NCBI GenBank assembly: GCA_013003715.1
Contig: JABDIN010000048.1
Span: forward strand, 1-64,000
Length of the DNA: 64,000 bases
Direction of reading: 5' to 3'
Source: Desulfobacteraceae bacterium
GTDB lineage: Bacteria; Desulfobacterota; Desulfobacteria; Desulfobacterales; Desulfosarcinaceae
Position numbers and translations under genes: made by a program. Numbering within the stretch: position 1 is the stretch's first letter; the number at the start of each line of letters is the position of its first letter. Shown here one piece after another: positions 36,918-44,840 of this stretch. Below the pieces are notes generated by a model. It ran no database searches and was not told the DNA's origin. It was given only the letters and a program-made list of their open reading frames with translations.

Positions 36918-37460
36918 GTGATTATCAGCTTTAAAGACAACACCCCGATCATCGGCAAGCACGTGTATATCGCACCTACGGCTGTCGTTATTGGCAACGT
37001 GACCATTGAAGATGGGGCCAGCGTCTGGTTTAACGCCGTCATACGGGGGGATCTGGCGCCGGTGACCATCGGAAAGAATACCAACGTCCAGGATAATTGT
37101 ACCATTCATACCGACGCCGGGATGCCCGCACGGTTGTATGATTCGGTTACCGTGGGCCATAACGCAGTGATTCACGGCTGCACCATCGAGTCCAATTGCC
37201 TGATCGGCATCAATGCGGTGGTGTTGAACGGTGCCTGCGTCAAAACAGGATCCATTGTCGCCGCCGGATCGGTTGTAAAAACCAACCAGATCATCGGTCC
37301 CAACGCACTTGCGGCCGGAATACCGGCGCAAGTGAAACGCCGTCTCGCAGCGAATGCCCATGAGCGTTTCAACCAGCCGGTCAACAATTACAGAATGTTA
37401 TCCCGTGAATATTTAGGCGATGCGTCTGATGACGCGGATGGGGTGCAAACTACAGGGTAA
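36918..37460 (+). CDS. Gamma-class carbonic anhydrase-like protein (YrdA/PaaY type)
   Basis: A 180-residue left-handed beta-helix protein of hexapeptide repeats. The three zinc-binding His are visible in CTIHTDAG and GHNAVIHGC, and SVWFNAVIRGDLAPVTIG holds the conserved Arg/Asp pair. Such proteins form trimers; some are active carbonic anhydrases, others not. The start is GTG with AAGGAG ahead. Its last 11 bases overlap the convergent flavin split-barrel gene. The 600-bp gap before it is unusually rich in repeats. Confidence 0.88.
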   Translation: MIISFKDNTPIIGKHVYIAPTAVVIGNVTIEDGASVWFNAVIRGDLAPVTIGKNTNVQDNCTIHTDAGMPARLYDSVTVGHNAVIHGCTIESNCLIGINAVVLNGACVKTGSIVAAGSVVKTNQIIGPNALAAGIPAQVKRRLAANAHERFNQPVNNYRMLSREYLGDASDDADGVQTTG

Positions 37461-37956
37461 TCTCCTTCCGGAAACCAAATTTGATGCTGTTGTCCTGATA
37501 TAACACCGTGTCCGGTTTGAAACCGAACAATTGGACGCGAAAATTAGCGGTGAATGAATCCAGGTCAATGGTTTTTTCGTTCGGCAGCAGGTTCTTTGTC
37601 AGCGGAAATTTGGACATATACGCCTTCAGGATCATTAACGCATTGACACCCGCGGCGATCCGCTCAATCCTGCCCGCCATTTGAATACCCCTGATGGCCT
37701 GCCAGGTGGCGGCATCAGCATATATGGCGGCTGAAGCCTTGTCGATAAAAGAGGTGTCACGGATGTGCCGCGATTCCGGCGATGAGAAAAAAAAGAACGC
37801 ACCTTTCCTGAAAATGTAATATACCGGGGCGGCCCATGGCGATTCCGCGTTGCAGGTTGCCAGGGTCATGGTTCGCTGCGCATCGATAAGGGATTGCGCC
37901 ATCTGTGTCAATGTGGATCGATTCGGTATGGCAGAATCGGTAACACCATCATTCAT
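37450..37956 (-). CDS. Pyridoxamine 5'-phosphate oxidase-like flavin split-barrel protein
   Basis: A 168-residue protein with the FMN-binding split-barrel fold. RTMTLATCNAESPWAAPVYY is the usual first strand pair, and FFFFSSPESRHIRD the second. Such proteins bind FMN, F420 or haem; substrate unknown. It lies 23 bp downstream of the ADP-ribosylglycohydrolase-like gene on the same strand and is probably co-transcribed with it. Its 3' end overlaps the carbonic-anhydrase-like gene. Confidence 0.75.
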   Translation of the reverse strand: MNDGVTDSAIPNRSTLTQMAQSLIDAQRTMTLATCNAESPWAAPVYYIFRKGAFFFFSSPESRHIRDTSFIDKASAAIYADAATWQAIRGIQMAGRIERIAAGVNALMILKAYMSKFPLTKNLLPNEKTIDLDSFTANFRVQLFGFKPDTVLYQDNSIKFGFRKEITL

Positions 37957-37979
37957 GTGCCTATGGCCCTCTGTTCGCT

Positions 37980-38894
37980 TCAGGGTTGGATATTGATTTT
38001 TCCGGTCAGCGTCCGGATTGTCGATAGATGTGACATCTCCGATAACCAGTGCGCCGGTAGCGCGTCATCACCATGGTGGGCACCGAGCACCATCCCCGCC
38101 AGCATCCCGCGTGCCGCGGAATCGCCACCGGCCATGACGTTTTCCACGAGAGCGGTTTTCAGATCCATTTCGAATTTGAAGATCAAATGCATTACCGATG
38201 GAAACGCAGCGGGTATACCGCAGGACTGGCCGAATCTGCCGATGGTGTCGATGGTATTGTCCGGTACACTCGACAGGGCTTTTTCAATGCCTTTGATTAG
38301 GGCCGCCGGTTGTCCCATATCCGAAACCGCTTTATCAGCAGCATTTTTCGGGGCTTCCCCGTGCAATACCAAATACACCAGTCGCGCGAAAAATTCAGCG
38401 GCCTCCACAACCATCGGATCATTATGGGTCATTGCGGACTGCTGTCTGGACGACCCGACCAATTCGTTTAAGCTGTTGCAATAGAGATACGCCAGGGGGG
38501 CGATTCTGGATGCGCCGCCTAGATCAGTGGAGGCGGAGCCTGCCGTTTCAGCCGAGGCGCCATCGCTCAAATTGGATAAAGTGGTTTTGGTGGCGTGATC
38601 TTTGTAACCGGTGTAGTCCGCCATACGGCTCCGCCACATCCGTGAGAAACGATCCAATTCAAACGACGATGTTTCGGATAGGGCTTCGAGCAGCAGCAGC
38701 GTCTGGTCGCCGTAATGGGTGAAATCGCCTTTGACCTTCGTCTGGTGGTAAGATTCCGGCAATGGTTGAAAATAGCCGTCCACACGATTGAATTTTTCCT
38801 TGATTTCATTTGTATCGTAAATCCAATGTGCGCCCAGCGATAACGCATCCGCTGCAAACGAAGCCATGAGCATGGCATTGGCGTGTTGTTTCAT
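37980..38894 (-). CDS. Divergent ADP-ribosylglycohydrolase (DraG)-like protein
   Basis: A 304-residue protein with the all-helical ADP-ribosylglycohydrolase fold. In active enzymes two metal ions are held by a T-D-D-T motif and a C-terminal G-D-x-D motif. Here the first reads HYGDQTLLLLE (residues 60-70), and the second reads AGGDSAARGMLAG near residue 253, so the second Asp is replaced by Ala. SFAADALSLGAHW near residue 12 is the usual N-terminal block. It may be a non-hydrolytic or altered-activity member. AAAGG eight bases ahead favours ATG 38894 over 38900. It is followed closely by the flavin gene and preceded by the dynamin-like GTPase. Confidence 0.75.
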   Translation of the reverse strand: MKQHANAMLMASFAADALSLGAHWIYDTNEIKEKFNRVDGYFQPLPESYHQTKVKGDFTHYGDQTLLLLEALSETSSFELDRFSRMWRSRMADYTGYKDHATKTTLSNLSDGASAETAGSASTDLGGASRIAPLAYLYCNSLNELVGSSRQQSAMTHNDPMVVEAAEFFARLVYLVLHGEAPKNAADKAVSDMGQPAALIKGIEKALSSVPDNTIDTIGRFGQSCGIPAAFPSVMHLIFKFEMDLKTALVENVMAGGDSAARGMLAGMVLGAHHGDDALPAHWLSEMSHLSTIRTLTGKINIQP

Positions 38895-38972
38895 TTCCAT
38901 CACCTTTTTCCCGGGTATCCGACAGGATTTTTATGTGTCCGTGACCACGGTCTGTCCACATGTGCGACAGTC

Positions 38973-40448
38973 TCAGACCGGTTCTTCGCCATCATAAACA
39001 TTTTCCGCATCAAAAAAGCCCATGGGTGAGGACGGTCCCGTTGCCGACCCGATTTCATCGGGGCTCAATGTGGCCAACTCTTTCAATGCCTCGCGTATCT
39101 CTTTTGATCCGCGGTCATGTATTTCGCGCATTCTGGTGTACTCAGTTTTAACATCCCCCAGGCTGAAACGGGCGTTTGTACTTTTAAGGTTCACATAAAC
39201 CAGATCCCTTATGGAATCCCAAACATCCCTACGCGTCTGATTATTCAATGGGGTGAGATCGTCAATTTTTTTCAAGCATTTTCGATGGAATCGCTTGAAC
39301 AGATATTTTCTGATGCCGAACAGCCAGAGGAACATCACCGCCAGGGCGATGGTGCCTGCAGCGCTGATGTGTACAACCGGGTCAGCAGCTAAAAAGGGCA
39401 ATCCGGAAGGTATAAACAGAAAACCGGCGCCGCCGGCCATAAGGCTGACCATGAAACCTGAAAAGAAGGATTTCAATCGAAAGGTGCGCGCCTTCTTGCG
39501 ATAGCTGATCAATGCCTCCAGAAAATGGGACAGGCGTTCACCGTGCGTTTCCACAAAGCTGGCCAGGTTGTCCAGCCGGTGACACGGCGCTTGCAGAATC
39601 GCCTTTTTGAGCTCTTCGCGCTGATTGTCCAGATGTTGCAGGTAATTGTGAAAAACGCCCTCTTCATTTGATACCTTGCCGGCTGCGTGGGAGGAGTAGG
39701 TGAGGTGAATCATCGGGATGTCCTTGCGTCCGGTGATTTGCGACAGGTTCCAGCACAGGGTCCCGTATACGCGCAGCAAATCCATCATGGAGGCACACTC
39801 GTCGATCCGGTTCAGAACAAACAACACGCGATCCTCGAAGGTGCGGGACGGCAGGGTATCCCTCAGGCTGGTATGCGCTTCCCGAACCGTACCAGCCTTG
39901 TGCGGGTCAAAGAGGACCAGTACCAAGTCCGCGATTTGTGCAAAATCACCGATAACTTCCTGGTAGTTATATCCCCGGTCACGTTCCGTGATGCTATCCA
40001 GCATCCCCGGTGTATCTATAATGGCGAGATTTTTCAGGAAGGGGGAATTGACTTTTTTAAGTTTGAAGTGAGATGCAAAACGCTGACCATGCTTTTTCAA
40101 TGATTCGAACGGGTATTCCGCGTCATTCAACAGAAATTTGCCATCGCGTTCTTCACCGATTCGAATGGTGTCCGGATTCGTCTCATTGTCATCAAAGGTG
40201 ATGATGGTAAATGAATCGTCTGTCGGCGCCTGGCCAGTGGATTGGACATTGCCGCCTAAAAATTCATTGATCAGGGTGGATTTGCCCGACGAATAATTCC
40301 CCAGAACAAGCACCAGCGGCCGCCATTTGATGTTCGTTTCCATGGGAACTTCGCTATAGCCGTATTTCAGCGCGACCGGGGTAATCTGATCGGCGACCAT
40401 CTCGAGTAACTCGTTGCGCAGGGAATTGATATAATTTTCACGATACAT
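38973..40448 (-). CDS. Dynamin/EHD-like GTPase
   Basis: A 491-residue dynamin-superfamily GTPase. The P-loop is GNYSSGKS at residues 50-57, the G2 Thr is in QAPTDDSFT, G3 is DTPGM near 145-149, and G4 is NRID at 213-216. A long N-terminal helix precedes the G domain. Two hydrophobic helices near residues 320-385 (GFMVSLMAGGAGFLFIPSG and ISAAGTIALAVMFLWLFGI) would anchor it in the membrane. The best relatives by motif are EHD-like bacterial dynamins, which shape or repair membranes. GGAG seven bases ahead fixes ATG 40448. Confidence 0.8.
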   Translation of the reverse strand: MYRENYINSLRNELLEMVADQITPVALKYGYSEVPMETNIKWRPLVLVLGNYSSGKSTLINEFLGGNVQSTGQAPTDDSFTIITFDDNETNPDTIRIGEERDGKFLLNDAEYPFESLKKHGQRFASHFKLKKVNSPFLKNLAIIDTPGMLDSITERDRGYNYQEVIGDFAQIADLVLVLFDPHKAGTVREAHTSLRDTLPSRTFEDRVLFVLNRIDECASMMDLLRVYGTLCWNLSQITGRKDIPMIHLTYSSHAAGKVSNEEGVFHNYLQHLDNQREELKKAILQAPCHRLDNLASFVETHGERLSHFLEALISYRKKARTFRLKSFFSGFMVSLMAGGAGFLFIPSGLPFLAADPVVHISAAGTIALAVMFLWLFGIRKYLFKRFHRKCLKKIDDLTPLNNQTRRDVWDSIRDLVYVNLKSTNARFSLGDVKTEYTRMREIHDRGSKEIREALKELATLSPDEIGSATGPSSPMGFFDAENVYDGEEPV

Positions 40449-40751
40449 GAATAGCTCCAAAACACAGATGTGAATAACAGCGACAAATCCCTAAACCGTC
40501 TGAAAATCGACTTAAGATCATAACCATGGCAATATCCGCTGATTAACATAAGCTATGATTTACAAGATGTTATATGCACTCATCAAGGTGAAATCAACAA
40601 TATTAATCATTTTGATATCACCGGATCTCGATCCCGCTTCATTGTTTTGTCCATGCGGATAAAATACGATAAGAATGAAACAGCTCTTGTTCATGTCCTG
40701 GAAAAATGGCATGAGTGAAGTATACCACTTGAAAATTCGGAGAAGAACGCT

Positions 40752-41321
40752 TTGACGACACTCATTCCCAACTCATTGAAAGGCCAATTTCTAATTGCCA
40801 TGCCGGGCTTGAAGGACCCCAATTTTTACCGTTCGGTATCCTTTATCTTTGAACATACCCACGAAGGCGCCATCGGAATCGTCATCAACAATGTGCACAC
40901 CTCCATCACCAGCAGGCTTATTTTTCAAGAGCTTTCAATAGACTACCGGGATGAAACTGCCGGCATACCCATTCACATCGGCGGTCCGGTTCACATGAAT
41001 GAAATATTTGTGTTGCACGGCCCCCCCCTTGACTATGAACAGAGTATCATAGTGAATCCGGGAATAGCCATAACCAATTCAAAATCGATACTCGAGGCCA
41101 TTGCCAAAGCCGAAGGGCCAAACGGCTATATCATATCTTTGGGGTGCGCGGGATGGGGATCGGGTCAGCTCGAATTCGAGATCAAGGAAAATGTATGGCT
41201 GAACGGCCCATACGCCCATGATATCATGTTTGAACTGGACACCGATCGGCGATGGGAAGAGGCGATCACGCGAATGGGAATCGATCCGGCGTTACTTTCG
41301 GATGCGGCAGGACATGCCTGA
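40752..41321 (+). CDS. YqgE/AlgH family protein
   Basis: A 189-residue protein matching the usual YqgE/AlgH length. SLKGQFLIAMPGLKDPNFYR at the N terminus, EGAIGIVINN, IHIGGPVHMNEIFVLHG and GCAGWGSGQLEFEIKENVWL are all family hallmarks. The biochemical role is not established; in pseudomonads the gene is linked to alginate regulation. The start is a TTG at 40752 with GGAGAAG ahead. It is transcribed alone. Confidence 0.9.
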   Translation: MTTLIPNSLKGQFLIAMPGLKDPNFYRSVSFIFEHTHEGAIGIVINNVHTSITSRLIFQELSIDYRDETAGIPIHIGGPVHMNEIFVLHGPPLDYEQSIIVNPGIAITNSKSILEAIAKAEGPNGYIISLGCAGWGSGQLEFEIKENVWLNGPYAHDIMFELDTDRRWEEAITRMGIDPALLSDAAGHA

Positions 41322-41382
41322 TATTGTCTCCTGTCCAGTCCGGTGCTGCTGAAATTTAGTCCAATGAATCGATAGTTGCCAC

Positions 41383-41405
41383 AAAAAAGGGGGCTTTCGC
41401 CCCCT
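41383..41405 (-). terminator. Rho-independent terminator of the 46-residue protein gene
   Basis: On the minus strand GGGGGC-GAAA-GCCCCC is followed by TTTTTT. It begins about ten bases after the stop codon of the small gene, which supports that gene being real. Confidence 0.85.
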
Positions 41406-41414
41406 GAAGTCATC

Positions 41415-41555
41415 TTATTTTTTAGCTTTCTGTTTTGGCTTCTTTTTTTTTAAACAGACCTTGTCCTTACGGACAAACGCGCAGAGCTTGGGGTTGTAGT
41501 ACTCTTTACAATTCAGCGGATTATATAGTGGACATTCGGGATTTTTTTCTGACAT
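41415..41555 (-). CDS. 46-residue Cys-rich basic protein
   Basis: This small frame reads MSEKNPECPLYNPLNCKEYY and ends in a Lys-rich tail (KKKKPKQKAKK). Four cysteines at residues 8, 16, 25 and 34 are spaced C-x7-C-x8-C-x8-C, a regular pattern that suggests a metal site or disulfides. AGGGG lies about ten bases before the ATG, and a perfect terminator follows the stop, so it has all signs of a separately expressed gene. The basic tail would allow nucleic acid binding. I do not recognise the family. Confidence 0.65.
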   Translation of the reverse strand: MSEKNPECPLYNPLNCKEYYNPKLCAFVRKDKVCLKKKKPKQKAKK

Positions 41556-41655
41556 GAATCTTTGTTCCCCTTTCGAATGAGCCGCCTGACGCCCATCGGC
41601 GACGACCCCATGACTTTAAGCAGAATGCCCCTTCCATAGCATATATTATATAGAT

Positions 41656-42024
41656 TTACAACCCACTGTTATTATTGCCCAGTATGCTATCGTACATCTT
41701 TCGGTCATCAAATTCAGCGCGCTTGGCATCGTTCCATTGCGTCACCGGTCTCAGGTATCCCACCACCCGGCTGTAGACTTCGCAGGATTGATAATTGGTG
41801 AGGACAGGATCCTTTTCATGGCAATGGTCGCATTTTACCAGAAACCGGTCCGCCGCCGGTTCGTAGACGCTGCCGCCATTGATTTGAAGCTCATCACCCT
41901 TGCGTATAGCGTTGACCTTGACTTCGGTTTCACAGTCATGACACTTGCCTTCCCAGGTGATATTATCCTTGATGGTGCTGTTGTCTATGAGTTCCCAGAC
42001 CCTTTCTATGCTCATTCCGGCCAT
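41656..42024 (-). CDS. Stand-alone protein resembling the C-terminal zinc/glycyl-radical domain of class III ribonucleotide reductase
   Basis: A 122-residue protein. Cys28/Cys31 (CHDC) and Cys65/Cys68 (CDHC) form a four-Cys site like the zinc finger near the end of NrdD. It is followed by VYSRVVGYLRPVTQWNDAKR, where RVVGYL matches the glycyl-radical motif with Gly89 as the candidate radical residue, and WNxxKxxEFxxR matches the segment after it in NrdD. The catalytic barrel is absent. AAGGAG eight bases ahead supports ATG 42024. It could be a spare radical domain, as GrcA/YfiD is for pyruvate formate-lyase, or a protein that keeps only the zinc fold. No nrdD or nrdG is in the window. Confidence 0.7.
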   Translation of the reverse strand: MAGMSIERVWELIDNSTIKDNITWEGKCHDCETEVKVNAIRKGDELQINGGSVYEPAADRFLVKCDHCHEKDPVLTNYQSCEVYSRVVGYLRPVTQWNDAKRAEFDDRKMYDSILGNNNSGL

Positions 42025-42213
42025 GTAACTTCTCCTTTTTATCCGATTCGGGTTGATGTGGACTTTCAACGTTGTGTTACTCACCCTAATACCCCATATA
42101 TGGCGTGTCAAGAGAGCAATGTGGCTATATATTGTGCTTTTGGGAATGGGAGGTGGGGCTCAAAGGGCGCCGGCCGGTGTGAATGACGCCGGGGCCGGTC
42201 ATTCAACCGTATG

Positions 42214-43050
42214 TCAGGGCTTAACCCAGGTTCCTTCCTTCCGGTAATCAATGACGATATCCTTCAGTTTTTGTTTATCACGGATGAATCGATCTTTCAT
42301 GCCCATTAACCATTTTTTGTGGGCCAGGGCGTCCGCCTTGCTTAAAATGAGTTCATGATCGCCCCGGGATATGGTCAGAATGGTCTTATCCCCTTCCATG
42401 GAAAAGGCGCCCGTATTGCTGCAGAGCATACACCGAACCGTTCTGTGGTCCAGAAAGCGGAAGGTGTCCCCGCCGCACAAATTGCAATGGGGGGTTGATT
42501 TTTGTTTCGCGGGTTCAAACAAGGATCGTCCCAATTCACATGCAATGGCTTTGTTGTCATCGTTGAGGAATACTTCACCCGGCAGGGCACCGTATATCAC
42601 TCGGCTTTCCTTGAGATCCGCCATGACCATTTTTGCGAAATTCTGGACACCCAGCAAGGCGTGTCCTTCCCTGCCGTCAATACCTGCCACTGCAACACCC
42701 ACGGCGGGCTTGCCCCAAAGCTGATCGATATACGCATAGAAGGAGAGGCCCCGGTCGATGAACCGCTTCAACAGGGAGTGGGGGGCCAAAAAATAGGCCG
42801 GAGCCGCAACGATCAGGGCATCCGCGGCAGCGATTTGTTCCACCACCGCGTAAAGCCCGTCTGTTAAAGGGCAAGGTACATCGTTAAACAGGCATTGATA
42901 GCAGGCCCGGCATGATGCTATCTGGAAATCCGATAATCGTATCAGATTCAATTGATGTGCCGGGCGTATGTTCCGGGAAATTTCTTTGACGCAAAGCTCA
43001 CTGTTGCCGAGTTTACGCGGGGATCCGATGATACCGAGTATATTTTTCAC
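42214..43050 (-). CDS. NAD(P)H-dependent FMN reductase / flavodoxin-fold protein with C-terminal zinc ribbon
   Basis: A 278-residue protein. The flavodoxin-like fold starts IIGSPRKLGNSELCV, the FMN phosphate loop, followed by a Cys block CRACYQCLFNDVPCPLTDG that is common in anaerobe iron-sulfur flavoproteins. ALIVAAPAYFLAPHSLLKRF is the second flavin-binding region. A C-terminal CNLCGG ... CMLC pair looks like a zinc ribbon. The start is GTG 43050 with GGAAGG ahead. It probably passes electrons to an unknown acceptor. Confidence 0.8.
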   Translation of the reverse strand: MKNILGIIGSPRKLGNSELCVKEISRNIRPAHQLNLIRLSDFQIASCRACYQCLFNDVPCPLTDGLYAVVEQIAAADALIVAAPAYFLAPHSLLKRFIDRGLSFYAYIDQLWGKPAVGVAVAGIDGREGHALLGVQNFAKMVMADLKESRVIYGALPGEVFLNDDNKAIACELGRSLFEPAKQKSTPHCNLCGGDTFRFLDHRTVRCMLCSNTGAFSMEGDKTILTISRGDHELILSKADALAHKKWLMGMKDRFIRDKQKLKDIVIDYRKEGTWVKP

Positions 43051-43387
43051 CTGGAGCCTTCCTGTTCGCTTGTTGAGCGGTTATCGGCAAGCCGTTGCTT
43101 TCCTTGACGGGAATGCCGCCGGTTGCTCTAAATCACTGAAGAATCAAATGCCGGGTCCGGTTTCGACCGGGGAGGGAAGGGGCCCGATTGGCAATCCCGC
43201 ACCTGACCAAGCCAAAGCGGTCGGCCGGTATGGTATGGGCAGGCCGCTTATTTGTCAATTTTTATCCAGCGTGTATTTTTGAAAGGGCATGGGATGGAAA
43301 GATCTCCCGGGTATCTTGATTAAAATGAGCAGCTCATCTATATTACAACCGTCCGTTGGGCACACAGGATCAAAGCGGAGATTAACC

Positions 43388-43441
43388 GTGGACATTCACA
43401 CTCATCAAAGGAAAACAGACACCGATGGCCAATCACCCTAA
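43388..43441 (+). CDS. Possible 17-residue upstream open reading frame overlapping pyrD
   Basis: GTG 43388 has a well-placed GGAG seven bases ahead (43377-43380) and opens a 17-codon frame, VDIHTHQRKTDTDGQSP, that ends at TAA 43439-43441, 17 bases inside pyrD in another frame. pyrD's own site, AAAGGA, is 12 bases from its ATG, a poor spacing. This could be a leader controlling pyrD translation or a chance frame. Confidence 0.3.
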   Translation: MDIHTHQRKTDTDGQSP

Positions 43442-44345
43442 AACCGCGGTCAGTATTGGCCCGGCCGACTTGAAAAATTGTGTGATGACCGCCTCCGGAA
43501 CCTTCGGATACGCCGGGGAATTCGCCGGGTTCATGGATCTGAATCGGTTGGGCGGCATCATCGTAAAAGGACTGTCGCTGAAACCGTCCGGAGGCAATCC
43601 ACCGCCACGTATCGTTGAGACCGCCTGTGGCATGCTCAATGCCATCGGGCTTGAAAACGTGGGACTTGATGCGTTTATCGAGAAGAAACTGCCATTTTTG
43701 AAAACACTGTCCACGCCGGTTTTCGTCAATATCTATGGTACCACCATTGCCGAATACGCCGAGTTGGCCCAACGGTTGGAGGAAATTCCCGAGATCGCCG
43801 GCCTTGAAGTCAATATCTCCTGCCCGAATGTGAAAAAAGGAGGTATCGCTTTTGGTGCGGATCCGGCTACCGCCCATGACGTCGTCACCGCCGTGCGCCG
43901 GAAGACCACGAAATCCCTGATGGTAAAGCTCTCCCCGAACGTCACGGATATTACCCATATTGCATGCAGTGTCGTGGACGCGGGTGCGGATGCGCTCTCC
44001 CTGATAAACACCATCACCGGCATGGCCATAGATGTGGAGACCCGGCGTCCCATACTGGCGAATATCACCGGTGGTCTTTCCGGACCGGCCATTAAACCGG
44101 TTGCCCTGCGGATGGTCTGGCAGGTTGCGCAAAAGGTCGACATACCCATCGTCGGTGTCGGCGGTATTATGGGTACCGGGGATGCCCTGGAATTCTTGAT
44201 AGCGGGTGCCAGTGCCGTCCAGATCGGGACGGCCAATTTTGTGAATCCGAAAACAGCCGTCGAGGTGGTGGACGGCATCGAAGCCTGGATGAAGGCCAAT
44301 GAAATCGAGAATATCCATGAGATCATCGGATCGATTCGGGTTTAA
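43425..44345 (+). CDS. pyrD: Dihydroorotate dehydrogenase, class 1B catalytic subunit
   Basis: A 306-residue FMN enzyme of pyrimidine synthesis that oxidises dihydroorotate to orotate. VMTASGTFGYAGEF is the N-terminal substrate/FMN block, LEVNISCPNVKKGGIAFG holds the catalytic Cys of class 1 enzymes, SLINTITGMAIDVETRRP and VGVGGIMGTGDALEFLIAGA are FMN-phosphate motifs. Class 1B enzymes usually pair with PyrK, an iron-sulfur/FAD subunit; no pyrK is adjacent. The 374-bp gap upstream holds only a possible small leader frame. Confidence 0.93.
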   Translation: MANHPKTAVSIGPADLKNCVMTASGTFGYAGEFAGFMDLNRLGGIIVKGLSLKPSGGNPPPRIVETACGMLNAIGLENVGLDAFIEKKLPFLKTLSTPVFVNIYGTTIAEYAELAQRLEEIPEIAGLEVNISCPNVKKGGIAFGADPATAHDVVTAVRRKTTKSLMVKLSPNVTDITHIACSVVDAGADALSLINTITGMAIDVETRRPILANITGGLSGPAIKPVALRMVWQVAQKVDIPIVGVGGIMGTGDALEFLIAGASAVQIGTANFVNPKTAVEVVDGIEAWMKANEIENIHEIIGSIRV

Positions 44346-44773
44346 ACCGAATCCGCTCCCGGATCGATGAAAATTCCGTGGCCACCCCTTGCCGTTCTTT
44401 AGGCTTCATCACATCGGTTAAGTAATTTTTCTCCTAGTTTATGCAGTTCTCTAACCTTTTTTCCATAGTTGGGTGGGTATTCAACTGCCGATCTACCTCT
44501 TCAGGTCCGCGTTTATTTCATTTTGTAGTGATATATTATTAATTATATAGAATTGTTATGTTTTTGGTAAAGCCTTGGAGCCGATGCCCTGGCCGTCCGG
44601 CATTATATTTGCTTTAAACAATACTTCAGATAGCGCAATGGTTCACTCCGATTGGTGACCATTTGTATAGCAGGACAAAAAGAAACAGATGAGATAGCGA
44701 GATAGCGGGATATGCCCACGCCGGGCAAATCAGGAGAAAAAACAATAGCATGTTAACCCTCTCCTGAACCACT
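44346..44773. other. 428-bp gap with possible gene fragment
   Basis: The stretch between pyrD and the leuA terminator has no full gene. On the minus strand, 44399 to about 44500 encodes an open stretch reading AVEYPPNYGKKVRELHKLGE and a few more residues before TAA. It has a protein-like composition but no start codon or ribosome-binding site, so it may be the tail of a decayed gene. The middle is AT-rich. I recognise no RNA gene here. Confidence 0.4.
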
Positions 44774-44808
44774 AAAAAGGCAGAGACCAAAAGTCTCTGC
44801 CTTTTTTT
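44774..44808. terminator. Bidirectional terminator at the end of the branched-chain operon
   Basis: AAAAAGGCAGAGAC and GTCTCTGCCTTTTT form a perfect 14-bp stem around CAAAA, giving a T-run on both strands. It lies 32 bp after the leuA stop on the minus strand. Confidence 0.9.
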
Positions 44809-44840
44809 GGTTGAAAGCGGTGACTCGGCTATGAATGGGG

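Noticed and set aside
36707-36934. 75-residue open frame upstream of the carbonic-anhydrase-like gene
   Set aside because: No ribosome-binding site or domain; it overlaps the inverted repeat and the start of the next gene.
43338-44318. 326-residue open frame on the minus strand
   Set aside because: It is antisense to pyrD, which is complete; the long frame comes from codon bias.
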